This document shows positions 1-9,723 of a stretch of DNA of 24,135 bases, in pieces (within the stretch, counting starts at the first letter, position 1; every line of letters starts with the position of its first letter). The translations under genes were made by a program, and so were the position numbers. Below the pieces are notes generated by a model that saw nothing but the letters and a program-made list of their open reading frames with translations, was not told the DNA's origin and ran no database searches. Location of the stretch: NCBI GenBank assembly GCA_030374735.1, contig JASCIV010000331.1, forward strand, positions 1 through 24,135, written 5' to 3'. This stretch comes from Gracilaria caudata (Eukaryota > Rhodophyta > Florideophyceae > Gracilariales > Gracilariaceae).

Positions 1-1
1 G

Positions 2-727
2 GAGTTCGGGGAGAACGAAAGGAGATATGGGATAGAGAGAACATTGCCGACGTCGGAAGGCATGCGTTCGCGGAGAGCTAGACCGTCGTTGAATGAGCAG
101 AGAGAAGACGAACGTGGTAGCGGAGATGCTTCGAATGGAAATAGAAGACTAGATAGAGTAGAACAAGCTAGGAGGGGAGAACTTGAGGAGCCAGAAAGAA
201 GATATAGAAACCAGAGCACAACGCCGACAACGGAAGGAATGCGTTCGAGGAGAGCTAAACCGTCCTTGAATGAGCAGCGAGATGCGGAACATGGTAGCCA
301 GAATGTGTCCAACAGAAACAGAACGCATGTTAGAACGGAGCCAGTTGTTGATGAAAGAGCAGGAAACGAAGAGGACATTAGTGTCCTATCGCGGTCTTGT
401 CTTGTTGACAAGGTGAACATCATGAAGAGTGAGTTAAGGAAGGTGAAGGAGGACTACTACAGCGTGATGGTTTGCTTGAAGTTGACACTGAAGGAGGTGG
501 ATCGGCAAAGAGAAGAGTTGAAAGACAAAGAAGTATTGGTAGAAAGCTTAAGAGAGGCGGCAAAGGAAGAGAATGGCCCCGGAAGGGGGCGTGACCAAGG
601 ACAAGGGGAGATCACGAGGCGGCGGAGGTATGAAATAGGGGTTTCAGAATGTTTTTATGGATTTGCAAGGGCTGTGTATGATAAGATTCTTCATTACGCA
701 AAGATCGAAACTTCACAGTTGTGCTAA
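2..727 (+). CDS. Unknown repeat and coiled-coil protein, 3' part
   Basis: I do not recognise this protein. The frame is open from base 2 to a TAA at 725-727 and has no stop before the left edge, so the real start is probably outside the window; the first in-window ATG is at 62. The N-terminal part is very rich in Arg, Glu, Ser and Asn and carries two copies of a 59-residue repeat whose core is EGMRSRRA(R/K)PSLNEQR. Residues around codons 115-185 (counting from 44) look like a coiled coil, with runs such as KSELRKVKEDYY and KEVDRQREELKDKE. A basic Gly/Arg stretch and a short hydrophobic tail follow. Just downstream another frame begins that belongs to a transposase relic, so the last ~15 codons may already be foreign or frameshifted. 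It could be a disordered nuclear protein or an accessory ORF of a transposon. Function is unknown. Confidence 0.45.
   Translation, partial: EFGENERRYGIERTLPTSEGMRSRRARPSLNEQREDERGSGDASNGNRRLDRVEQARRGELEEPERRYRNQSTTPTTEGMRSRRAKPSLNEQRDAEHGSQNVSNRNRTHVRTEPVVDERAGNEEDISVLSRSCLVDKVNIMKSELRKVKEDYYSVMVCLKLTLKEVDRQREELKDKEVLVESLREAAKEENGPGRGRDQGQGEITRRRRYEIGVSECFYGFARAVYDKILHYAKIETSQLC
17..345 (+). repeat. In-frame tandem repeat, 177-bp unit, about 1.9 copies
   Basis: The stretch around GACGTCGGAAGGCATGCG (near 49) recurs as GACAACGGAAGGAATGCG (near 226), an offset of 177 bp or 59 codons. The block from 17 matches the block from 194 through the PSLNEQR core, and the match fades after about 300. The period is a whole number of codons and the protein motif is better kept than the spacer, which suggests duplication within a translated gene. 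Confidence 0.75.
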
Positions 728-739
728 TTGAAGAGAGGT

Positions 740-1880
740 TAACAGCGCTGTCGTCATTGACTTCTAAGGTGACGCACATTCTGTTTTGATACGAACCCGA
801 CAACGAACGATATCCATCGCATGACTGAATGGTTGAGCATGGCTCAATTACTACTTGTGCAGGTCTTCCATACGAAGGACTCTGACTCATTTTGTCTGAC
901 GCCCACCCATGCAGTTCTTCATCTCCCGCAAATGCTGAAAGTGTGTGGTTCCCTGCGAAACGTTTCCCAGGTCCTGGTAGAACGAGTGGCTGGTGACTGA
1001 GATCAGAAGATCTTCACAGCGACCTGAGGCCAACCTCTTCCACAAAACACACAATATCTTTGGGCTACGCATGCTCAGTGGCGAGTTTGTACTCTGTGAA
1101 CAGCAAAAGCCAATCCCAATATCGCGTGCACCATACAGTGCCAATCAGTCCCGTACGGATTCTTCGGGATCCGGAATTGTGGTGGAGGCCACTAGTGCGC
1201 TTCATATTGATTCCGGGCGTGTTGGGTCTTCGAGAGAACCAAGTACGAAACTGATTGTAAGTGGGAAGGGAAGAGTCGTGAGTGGTACAGAAAGAGTAGA
1301 ACATATGATACAGTATGCTCAATCTGTGCTCCCGATAACATGTTTTGAAATCAAGGCCTTGCGATTGCTTTTGTTTCCATCGGTTAAAATCAAACACCAA
1401 GAAGCATCAGTGAAACTTGAGAGCCATGCAGAGCTGCACAGAAACAGACGGCAGGAAGTTCACAGAGCGAGACAACGGTGCTGGGTTGCAGCACATCTCG
1501 AATCACACGATCCGAGTCTCTCGCAAGAGTCTCAGAACTCACCGCTCCCGTTCAAATTGTACTATGGCTGCTTAGACGAGATTTGGAGAGCCGAAGTTTC
1601 ATACCGCAGACCTGGCGAGCAGATCTTGTATCAAAAAGAGATCCAACTTGTTCGTGTCAATTGGCAGTAGGGCCTTCGCCTTGATTCTAGAACAGGGCTC
1701 CCGTACACGCGTCTGCAAGACACTCAAAGAAGAGGGACATTGCGTGATAACGCAGAAGCGTTGAAGACATCTCTTGCATCAAAAGACTGGTTGGGTATAT
1801 GGATTTCGACCAGCGGCGAACGTTCTAAGACCCCATGCATTACTACTTGTGTCGGTCAAGGAACTTTCGATTGATACTGG
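740..1880 (+). pseudogene. Tnp2-like (CACTA-type) transposase relic, copy 1, C-terminal part
   Basis: This is the C-terminal part of a DDE transposase of the Tnp2 (En/Spm, CACTA) type, recognised mainly because it matches copy 2 at 3.15-6.36 kb block by block. Shared blocks are LTPTHAVLHLPQML (896-937) against FTPSTQAILHLPDMF, EANLFHKTHNIF (from 1026) against EANLFRKNHRLL, and LYYGCLDEIWRAEVS (from 1557) against LYYGELKKVFDIS. Spacing between blocks is similar in both copies (about 100 and 530 bp here, 120 and 490 bp in copy 2). The frame changes near 780 and again near 950, where a TGA also interrupts. From 993 the frame stays open to a TAG at 1668-1670, then open again to a TGA at 1878-1880. 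The catalytic N-terminal half is missing; the sequence 5' of about 700 belongs to the unrelated repeat ORF. It cannot encode an active enzyme as it stands. No terminal inverted repeats were found. Confidence 0.6.
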
Positions 1881-3152
1881 GTGGACTACTATGATTGAAA
1901 GGGAGCGAGTTTCGGGATTGGTTTCTTTCTTGTCCTATTCATATGTGGTGGCGAAGATGGGTATTTTCGGTGCTGGTTAATTGTAGAACCAGATGAGGAC
2001 AAGAGATGCAGCCACAATGCGAGCGATTGGCGCCGACCGTATGACGGAGACGAGAGCATCGCGATGAAGATGAGCGTGACGACCCTGGGATGGGGTGACA
2101 CGCAAAACTGAGCAAGGTCGCACGGTTAACGGCACAGGTGCCGCCCGATGCAGGTAGCGTATTACATGAAGAAAACAAGAGCGCTAATTTTGAATTCAAT
2201 TATACGTATCAGGGAAAGGAATAAAAGCAGCGTTTCCATTTTGGATGCTCTCAAATACAAAATAGAAACCGTTCTCGGTGGCGTAATTTTTGATTTTGTA
2301 AATAAATGTGGGGTATCACGAGGGCATCATTCTGCACAAGATTAAAGCATCTACAGAGTATCAAAGGCGCATCACTTTGCGCATCGTACGAATATATTCT
2401 GGATATCATTAGAATGTCCAATGGGCATTAATCGTGCGTCTTTTACGCATATCGAATGGACATCCGTGGGATAATTTACGCGCATCTTTTGCGCATCAAA
2501 GAACTATGTCAATACCTCCCGGAACACTAAAAAAATGCAAAACACACCGTACATCTTCCGAATATCTTTAGTGTATCACAGTGCCTCAGTGAGTGACCAC
2601 TTGACAATTCTTAGCTCCCCAACTATAAAGAAAAGCAATGAAGAATGGATCTTTAAATGCAAAACGCGGTGAGAGAATTCTAACTTCTGGGATTCCATCA
2701 CCATCCGCATCCATACTGGCCACCTCGGCAGCGAATACGTCATTGCACCCACGATCACGGCTAAAATCACTAATTTAGGATGGCTCTCTGAACGTTCACC
2801 GCTTTTGAGATAATTGAAAGTTACGGCAACAAGCTTTGCTCCTAGCGCCCTCTTTGCACTTGTGTCGCGCTCAGGGGACTGGGTGACCGCATGATGAGCT
2901 CAGCGTTGACATGATGGTGCGCATTGAATATCTAAGATACATGCGACGTTTATGGTCTCGAACCGGAGAGCAACCGTACTTCTTCCATGTGCGAGGGCTG
3001 TCGTAGGCTTCCCGTACTTTAGCAGATTCTGTCCACTTTATTTGGACGTTGGTGATATGAAGGTCGTAACATAAATTCCTGTTGTTCGTTTATAACCAAC
3101 TAACATCTTCGAGATTGCCTTATTGGCATTGTTTGTAGCAATTGCCGTATGA
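1881..3152. other. Gene-free interval between two transposase relics
   Basis: No frame longer than about 85 codons carries a recognisable motif here. The interval holds a cluster of GCGCATC words (2367-2497, listed separately). It probably includes the flanks and termini of the two Tnp2-like relics, but I could not define inverted repeats or a target-site duplication by eye. Confidence 0.4.
2367..2497. repeat. Cluster of GCGCATC paired motifs
   Basis: Three imperfect paired words occur about 55 bp apart. GCGCATC-ACTT-TGCGCATC-type pairs lie at 2367-2385 and 2480-2497, and a degenerate form (GTGCGTCTTTTACGCAT) lies at 2434-2450. The segment between the second and third also has inverted ATGTCCA/TGGACAT words near 2415 and 2458. 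It resembles subterminal repeats of a DNA transposon or a short degenerate satellite; which one is inference. Confidence 0.4.
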
Positions 3153-5416
3153 ATCACTTTGGGTTCCGTCCCGGAATCTTTCTGTTTATAATTCCGAGAG
3201 CCAAACCGCTTTCTGTCACAGTTCTCTGGGCAGATCTACATCACCCATTTATCTTTATATCTGAAAGCGGCATGGACGTGGCTACCTTTACCACACCCAT
3301 GGCACTCAACATGAATTTTGATCAACTCATGATCTACGGAACAAGTGAAACGCCCTTCAACACAGTGTTTCATCGATCCACCACGGATTCTCGAATTTGG
3401 TCGAGGTAGTAGCGCCTTTTGCAATTGTTAATGACCCCTATCAAGCGTTGAATGCATGCAACCGACTAAATTGTCGTTTCATCCTATCTTCGGGTCTCGG
3501 AGTAGATCAAATCATTCGCTCTATCGCATGTCAATTGGTAGTGCCATTTCAACTCAGCCAAGATAATTTTCACTTTCTTGTTACTCTCGGACTGAATTGA
3601 GATATCGAAAACCTTTTTGAGTTCTCCGTAGTACAAATCCCTGGAAGTGGGTGTGTTCTCAACATCAGTACTGCTCAACGACCAAGAATGTAAACTATGT
3701 TCCATAAATTCTGCGGCGACAAAGAATATCTGTCCCACATTGTCTCTTGCCTTCAATCCACACCTGTAATTATCGTATGTTTCAACAGAAAATGCCTCTT
3801 CTCCCGGTCTTTCAATCGTTGCCGGAGCGTATTCTCCGGCTCTCGTAATTGTGAATTTGGGGGTACGAATCCTCTCTAGGGCTATGCGGCTAATGGCGGC
3901 CTTCACTCGCTCCTTGAATGGATCAAAATTCTGACCCGACCCATGCAACGTGGACAAATTTGTGATCTTGATCCATGGACAGAGCTTTGGGGTGTTGTAA
4001 CGTGGAGTTCGAAAACTGTTCAATGTCGTGAATGTTATTTGTCCTCTTGTTGTGTTCTTCTGGGGCAAGCCCAAAAGACATCAGTTTGATGGAGAGCAGC
4101 CTATGGTTTTTGCGGAACAAGTTTGCTTCTACGCCTGACTTCGAGTGGATGCGGCGCCTAATTCCTCCCAGAAGACGTTCTACCAGATTTTATGAGGATG
4201 CTGGCACTGGTCCACTTTCCTGAAACATATCTGGTAAATGCAGAATGGCTTGAGTCGACGGAGTAAAACAATAATAATCTGATGCCTGAGTCACAAGTAG
4301 TTCAGTGAAACGGCAGAAAAGCTCTTCTACGATACGTAATATACAGGTCTTCCTGTGCGGACTGCAGTCGTAACTGAAGCATACATTGACAAGTTCGCCA
4401 GTGACACGCCAAAGACGAAGAAGCTTTCTATTCATTTTGAAGTAATGAAGGAAGGGAAGAAGGTACCACTTGGTCTGCCTTTTCAAATCCTCTGCTTTGT
4501 AATTTGCCAGTAAGTCCAAAGGAATTGGCGACCTACCCAAACTGCTCGGGAAACCCCGTGAAACCCCTTCCATCGTTTCATTAATGAGTGCCAAAATTTC
4601 AGATTGCACGCCATATCTCGGCACGCTTTTGAGGCGTTGATGATGAGGATGGACGCCTCTGACTTATCTAAGAATATGCTGGTCCAACCGAGAAGCCAGG
4701 TGCATCACATCGTACGGAAACGAGATAACATAAGCCAGTGAACGTTTTCGGAGTATGGAAGGCCTTTGTACACCACATTCCTTCATCAGCGCCTGTCTTT
4801 CTGATTCATCACACAACGTGCTTGCGAGGTTCCTCCATGTGGCTAGTACTTCAGAGCTCTGACGAAGAGGAGAACATTTACTTTCAATCACCTTACCATC
4901 TTTTCCTTCTCTAGGTCTTGCGATCAAACTTTTAAGAGCAGATGATGGTATGTCAGGAACTGCACAGCTACACTTCAACTCTTTCACATAATTTTTCTTC
5001 TCGGTACAGAATCTGCAGAAAATCAAGCCCGTGTGACCCACGTACCCTAAAACCTTTGTCGCGGCCGGCTGGTCTAAAATATACAACGAATGACCTTAGC
5101 AACCGAGTTCTATCGTCATAACATACCATTCTGTCCCTTCTTTCCAGCTTCCGGAGGTCTTCTATAATGCAGTACAAGAAGGTTTCGAAGTGTTCGCATG
5201 CGTATGAGATCCAGGAACAAGGGCAAGAACCACGGAGTTGGCAGCTTTGGCTCTTTGCTTTGGCCTTTCGTTCAGAATAGTACTTACAACGGGCCGTGAC
5301 AATACAATCTCTCCTCGCTCGTTACGGTGGCATTCAAAACCGTCGGTTGAAATTGAGAGGAAAATAACTATCTGCTCTTCCGTCACCTCAGGCCGTTGGA
5401 AATGCTTTGGAATACC

Positions 5417-5506
5417 CTAAAAAACATATTCCCATTGTAATAGTCGTGCGGTATCTCATAATCAGCGCTAAACGGTGACGCGACGGTATTTACTGCTCGC
5501 TCTTAC
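5417..5506 (-). other. Candidate intron in transposase copy 2
   Basis: On the minus strand the donor GGGG|GTAAGAGC and the acceptor ATGTTTTTTAG|GGTATTCC bound a 90-nt segment that contains stops. The downstream exon opens as GIPKHFQRPEV and runs into the ISTDGFECHR block. The upstream exon joins one base out of frame, at a run of five Gs, which may be a homopolymer indel. Confidence 0.4.
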
Positions 5507-5538
5507 CCCCTTGGATTTTTTTGAACGTTTTCGGGCAA

Positions 5539-5599
5539 CTTAAAAGTGCTTTAAACACCACAGACGGTTTCAGAAACCAAAATGAAGAGCTCTCTTTAC
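5539..5599 (-). other. Candidate intron in transposase copy 2
   Basis: On the minus strand the sequence reads CAAG|GTAAAGAG at the 5' side and CTTTTAAG|TTGCCC at the 3' side, 61 nt. Splicing would place the CPRC motif directly before SCPKTFKK, giving a C-x2-C...C zinc-knuckle-like arrangement. The donor is fair and the acceptor weak, so this is a hypothesis. Confidence 0.35.
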
Positions 5600-6845
5600 C
5601 TTGCAAGGGCTTTTGTACACCTGGGGCACTCGCGGGCTCTCTGGAGTAGAATGTAACCTTTTGCACATTCTGATCGAGCTTTTGGTAAGCAAAGTTTTCT
5701 ACTTTGCGTATGAAAGAAGTGATCGGTATGAGAACGAAGTCCCCAACGGTTTAGCTGCCAGAAGTCTCTCTAGAGAAGAATTTCAGCTGCTGGACACTTC
5801 TGCCGTATACAAGAAACCACCGATTCGTGTGAGGTCTTTCTTTCTGGGATCTAATTCTTCTTTTTGTTCTTCATCACCATCCAGTCGAAATGCTTCATCG
5901 GAATCAGTGTCGAAGATGTCGCTCTCTGAACTAGCGAACTCGATTTCACTTCCAGATTCTCGACTCTCTCAGAGGAGTGCGGTGTGTTCGCGTCGTTTTC
6001 GTGTTCTCTGTTGTTGTCCGTACTTTGTGCAAGCAACACTATTCCATTTTCCTCTCCATCGGTCTGATGATCGCTTACGATTTCATCTTCTTCTTGGTCG
6101 TATTCATGATCCATGCAAAGGGTGCTGAGGAGCTAAGTGGCGTTGATGCCTTCTGTTCTCTGCCACTTGCAGCTCCAAACGTATTTGTTTGTGGTGATGC
6201 TATCCTTGGCTATGGAGCTGTGGGAGGGTTCGACTGAAGGTCGCTGAGGTTCTGCCACCGATATCTTTTTCTCTCGTTGGATTGATACTCAAGGACCTCA
6301 GTGCATTGCGCATGGTCATCCTCGACCCCTTCACCATGCGCCTTTTTTGTTTGTGTCATTCCCACCTTTTATTGCGTGCTCTGCAGAGATGTTCTTCTCT
6401 TGCGCCCTGCATCCAAAGTCTCTTTTGCTTTCGCTCTGCAATAATACTCGAACAGATGGTCTCGACCTCAACGCTATAATCAGCTTTCACCTCCGCTGCA
6501 AAACATAAGGGACTACAAAAGAGGTTTGAAGTCGATTGAACTTGGAACTTAACATGATTCAAAGAGCATTTTCAGAAAAGCAGCTCAGTTTCTAAAAATA
6601 TTAAGGAAAAAACTGACGTTTTCGTTTCAACTCGATAAAAACCTCCCTGGGAAGCGAATGCCCGGGAAACAGACGGAATAACTCATCACGAAAAGATACT
6701 TTAGTTTTCTCTCCGATGCAGGTGATCGAAATGAACTCCACTACCTTTGTCCGTGGTTCTCCATCTTCTCTCTTCGTTGCTTCTGTAACATCCACGCGAC
6801 TGAACTTCAGCAGTTTCGTTGAGCAGCGCCACTACGAGATGGATC

Positions 6846-7884
6846 ATGACCCCTTGCCTCCGGGTTCAAGAAGCTTTCCTTCTTCGGGTCGGCAACGACA
6901 CTTGGGGCTTGGGTGTCTTCAACAACCATATCACCTCAAAGCTTGCCGCAAACTTTCTGAAAGTCTATCCCTTCTGCCCGGACCTTGCTCTCACCCTGCA
7001 TTTTTCAGGTATTCACAAGACCTCTCAAAGCTTGGTGAAAATGGCTGATCTTGGTACGTTCATCCTCGTGGTCTGGAGTGTCATATCTTCTTATTATTGT
7101 CCTTCCTTCTTCGTCAGTCAAACTAACTCTTCTCTCTTTGACGCATCGCCAGTTGGTGCCCTCAGATACCGATACACGATGACTTCACGCGTAAAGCAGA
7201 ACATATCCGTTGATGGACCTCCGTCAGGGTGCAAGACGAGAGCGTTGAGCGGAATGAATCCGGTTATGACAACACCGTGCCGCCGAACTATATTCCTATA
7301 CCTACCGCACCTCACAAAAGGGGGATGAAAGACTCTGATGGAAACGGTGTGCCAACTGGTACGGTTCTTTCGCAAGGCATGTGTTCAATCGTCTCCACTG
7401 CGAACGTTTTCCTAGCACGGAGGAGGTTGAAGAATCCGATGGGGTTTTCATATATCTCGAGATGGCCAATGCCGCCAAAGATATGGTTCGCCAATACCTC
7501 TATGAGAAAATGAGCCTTATGCGTGGTGCTCGCACGTTCAGCTCTGTCAAAATCGAGTACGCATCTCAGCTTTCTCAGCTTAAGCATTACGTGGAGAGGT
7601 CCTTACCTGTTCATACAGCCGCTCAAAACTTCTGGGTGGTCACCGATTTCGTGAAAGAGACAGTGAAACATGACAGGAAGCCACTAAGGAAGCTTCGGAG
7701 CAAATTTTGGCTCGCTTCAACAAGGATCGGGCTTAGACGTTGGAAAGAGGTTTTGGTCGTTGAGAGGGATCCGGTAATAGCCTTCATTTTGGAGTTGCAT
7801 CAAACGCTCAAACGTCGAAGGAGGGAGCTAGAGGAGAATTTAAGAACGCAGAAGCAAGAGGTAACTCGAATAAATCCACCATGA
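6846..7884 (+). CDS. Unrecognised protein, probably several exons
   Basis: I do not recognise the product. A first open stretch runs from an ATG at 6846 (RVQEAFLLRVGNDTWGLGVF...) to a candidate intron at 7054-7152. After that intron two frames compete. One contains ESGYDNTVPPNYIPIPTAPH and DSDGNGVPTG (about 7240-7360). The next, open from 7339 to a TGA at 7882-7884, contains STEEVEESDGVFIYLEMANA, then a helical, basic region ending in Lys/Arg-rich HQTLKRRRRELEENLRTQK. The last frame is the most convincing: about 160 codons with charged helices, no transmembrane segment and no signal peptide. Joining the middle and last parts needs an intron near 7380-7420 or a frameshift, and I could not settle which. 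It may continue into the exons at 8116-8577. Exact structure is uncertain. Confidence 0.35.
7054..7152 (+). other. Candidate intron, 99 nt
   Basis: The donor is CTTG|GTACGTTC and the acceptor GCATCGCCAG|TTGG. A CTAAC branch-like word (AAACTAACTC) and a pyrimidine-rich tract lie within about 35 nt of the acceptor. Splicing keeps the frame open (..MADL-V-GALRYRYTMTS). Confidence 0.5.
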
Positions 7885-8115
7885 ACGATGCCCGTGTACC
7901 GTCGGATCTGTCTGTTGACCCAGAAATTAAATAATATAGTGGTAAAATGACGGGGATGAATATTCACACTCTACTTGTAGCTCCAATGAAGATAAAGAGC
8001 GTCGCCAATCCTATGACCAAGTCGCAACTCGAAATCTCGGCCAAGAACCGGGCGCAAGCGAGCTCAGAGAGAAGTCGCGGATCGTTGTTTCGAAGAATAT
8101 GAAAATCAGGCCAGT

Positions 8116-8577
8116 ATGAAGAAGAAAGCAAAGATTTCTAAAGATCGTTCCCACATCGCTTCACGTAACCGTCAGAACCTCAAAACATCGGCCTCAAAGA
8201 ACTGGTTCATTGCGCTCGTGGCAGTGCGACCGCTTCCGCTCCACCTTGTCACTCTTGTTCTGGATGTACTAGTTTCCCCACGCCTCGACGTAAGTAGGTA
8301 ATCGAAAGATGGTGCTTGACTTTGTAATGGCCTACTCAGATACAAGAAAGTTTTGAACCTATTTCAACTAACGGTCGGCCTTTCCTATATGCCCTTACAG
8401 GTTCTTTTCGCGACGGTCCCTGTCAAATGGGAGAACGTATTTGAGATCACTTTCGAGCCACCTTCGTTCTTTCGAAGTGGACGTCGCAACGCTATTCAAC
8501 TATACCGATTCGTTTTGCGTTTGATTCCCGTTTTCTGGATTTTCAACCCACTTTGGTCGGAGATGGACTCCCCGTGA
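8116..8577 (+). CDS. Unrecognised two-exon protein
   Basis: Exon 1 opens at an ATG at 8116 with a very basic start (MKKKAKISKDRSH) and runs to RLD at 8289. A 111-nt intron with strong signals follows, and exon 2 (VLFATVPVKWENVFEITFEP...) ends at a TGA at 8575-8577. The join is in phase 0 and the spliced product is about 116 residues. Exon 1 ends in a hydrophobic stretch (LPLHLVTLVLDVLV) and exon 2 has another near its end (YRFVLRLIPVFWIF), so a small membrane-associated protein is possible. In a different frame just upstream (about 7946-8105) there is a polar, coding-like stretch (SNEDKERRQSYDQ...), so the true start may be further 5' or the unit may continue from the 6.8-7.9 kb gene. No family is recognised. 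Confidence 0.35.
8290..8400 (+). other. Probable spliceosomal intron, 111 nt
   Basis: The donor CTCGAC|GTAAGTAGG is close to the eukaryotic consensus. The acceptor is GCCCTTACAG|GTTC. A branch-site-like CTAAC (TTCAACTAACGG) lies about 25-30 nt before the acceptor. The segment contains in-frame stops, and its removal joins two open frames in phase. This is the clearest intron in the window. Confidence 0.6.
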
Positions 8578-9567
8578 ATCACAGGTTCTTTTTCGTCTCA
8601 CAGTAAAGGGTATGGGGGATTTTGCGTTTTCAATCTCCTCTTTTCTAACCGCATAATTTCTTGTCGGTTGCGCTTGTGGAGCTATCTTTTGCGCGGATGA
8701 GAACTATTTCGGCTCTGGGTGCGTATATCAAAGCTCATGGCTTCGGTCCGTTCTCGCGTATAAGGAGCTGGATTTCGAAGGTTATAGGTACCTATACAGA
8801 CGAGAGTTAGTGATGAATACGTACGAAGCAGGGAGACCTCCATTGGCCATTTTCGTACATATTGCGATGAACCCCAGGCTAAAAAAGTCGGACAGGTTTT
8901 ATACGGTTACTGCCATGCATGGAGCGAAAGTAAAGGCTACAAATGTGCAAAACCTGTTCGTATTTTTTCCTTTTCGAAAACTTGTTAAAGTTACAGTTTT
9001 GACAAAAGTCTTAAGGATAGGATACTGTTTCCCTAATTTTTCTATTTGATCTACCTACCTTCTTTGGCCTCGACCCGTACTATAATGGAGGCGTTTGTGT
9101 ACCTCCTACAGGAACGTCTTTTGTACTGCATGTGTTACGAGGAACGCAGAATGCGGTCGCTCTGTCAGGATGACATTTCGGCCGGGTTCGGTACAGTTTT
9201 ATTTGGCCATTTTTTGCCACAGATTATGTGCCATTCATTAGGCCATTATTAGTACCTATTTGGGCCATTTCTAGACCTAAGTATTTGCCAAATTTTGGGA
9301 ACTGTTTCGGGCCATATTTTGCCCATTTTTCGGAAATTCAAATGGCTCATAAGGTTCTCTTGAGCTCGTTTGGCGCTATCCAGTACAAATTTATTCTAGT
9401 TCAGAGTATTACTCTTTTCATATACAGCTCTCAAACTCTTTCATTTCCAATTTTCATTTGTCGATCAGAAACTCTGCCGCAGAGCAAAGATTTGGTACTA
9501 TCTTAAACCAACCCTAAGAGAAATTGTGTCACAAAAGGCGCATTATGTTTGGCAAAAAAAGTAGGAG
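8578..9567 (+). other. Noncoding interval with recurring GGCCATTT words
   Basis: No gene is recognised. Many short open frames occur, but their translations are low-complexity and rich in Phe and Leu, as expected of T-rich noncoding DNA. GGCCATT or close variants occur at 8844, 9205, 9241, 9263 and 9310 with irregular spacing. This word list continues into the dispersed repeat that follows, so the interval may be an older, more decayed part of the same repeat family. Confidence 0.35.
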
Positions 9568-9723
9568 CAAATGGCGTACAAATACTGCGAATACCCCCCA
9601 AAAATGGCGCATATTTTTCCCGCTATGCGCCGTTCGACGACCATTTTTTATTGCAATGTGCACAAGGATGTAGGCCACTTTTAGCACAATTTACAAATTA
9701 CGTAAAAATGGTTGAGAAAAGCG
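9568..9723 (+). repeat. Dispersed repeat, copy A
   Basis: This ~156-bp segment matches copy B at 12995-13150 in the same orientation from CAAATGGCGTAC to GGTTGAGAAAA, at roughly three-quarters identity by eye with few gaps. Long shared words include TTGCAATGTGCACAA and CCACTTTTAGCA. Within it AATGGCGCATA and TATGCGCCGT form an imperfect 10-bp inverted repeat around a 10-nt spacer, followed by a CCATTTTT complement of the leading AAAAATGG. It has no coding signal and could be a MITE or a fragment of a larger element. Confidence 0.65.

Larger units (their letters stand above)
3153..6359 (-). pseudogene. Tnp2-like (CACTA-type) transposase relic, copy 2, near full length
   Basis: Read from 6359 downwards. 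A disordered, acidic N-terminal region comes first (Glu/Asp/Ser-rich, about 6359-5800), then a CPRC zinc-knuckle motif near 5615 followed by SCPK across a candidate intron. Next come the Tnp2 hallmarks: ISTDGFECHR (about 5350), LALVPGSHTHANTSK (about 5200), FLYCIIEDLRKLE, DQPAATKVLGYVGHTG with CRFC (about 5060-5000), and ISFPYDVMHLASR (about 4710). The C-terminal domain contains FTPSTQAILHLPDMF (about 4250), NLVERLLGG, EANLFRKNH (about 4129) and YYGELKKVFDIS (about 3630). In the Tnp2 family this is a cut-and-paste DNA transposase acting in the nucleus. Frames shift near 5965, 5180, 5080 and 4070. A TAA at 4190-4192 lies inside SS*NLVER, and several stops follow LYYG beyond 3486. The gene is broken. 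Start and end are approximate; the ATG at 6359 is the first plausible one. Confidence 0.65.

Noticed and set aside
5109..5166. Intron-like GTATGT...TTTTAG segment in transposase copy 2
   Set aside because: The segment itself translates to family-like sequence (RLLRSFVVY then ILDQPAATK), and splicing at TTTTAG leads into a stop. A one-base frameshift explains it better.
5601..6128. 175-codon plus-strand frame
   Set aside because: Antisense to the acidic N-terminal region of transposase copy 2; its Ser/Phe/Cys-rich translation is the complement of Glu/Asp codons.
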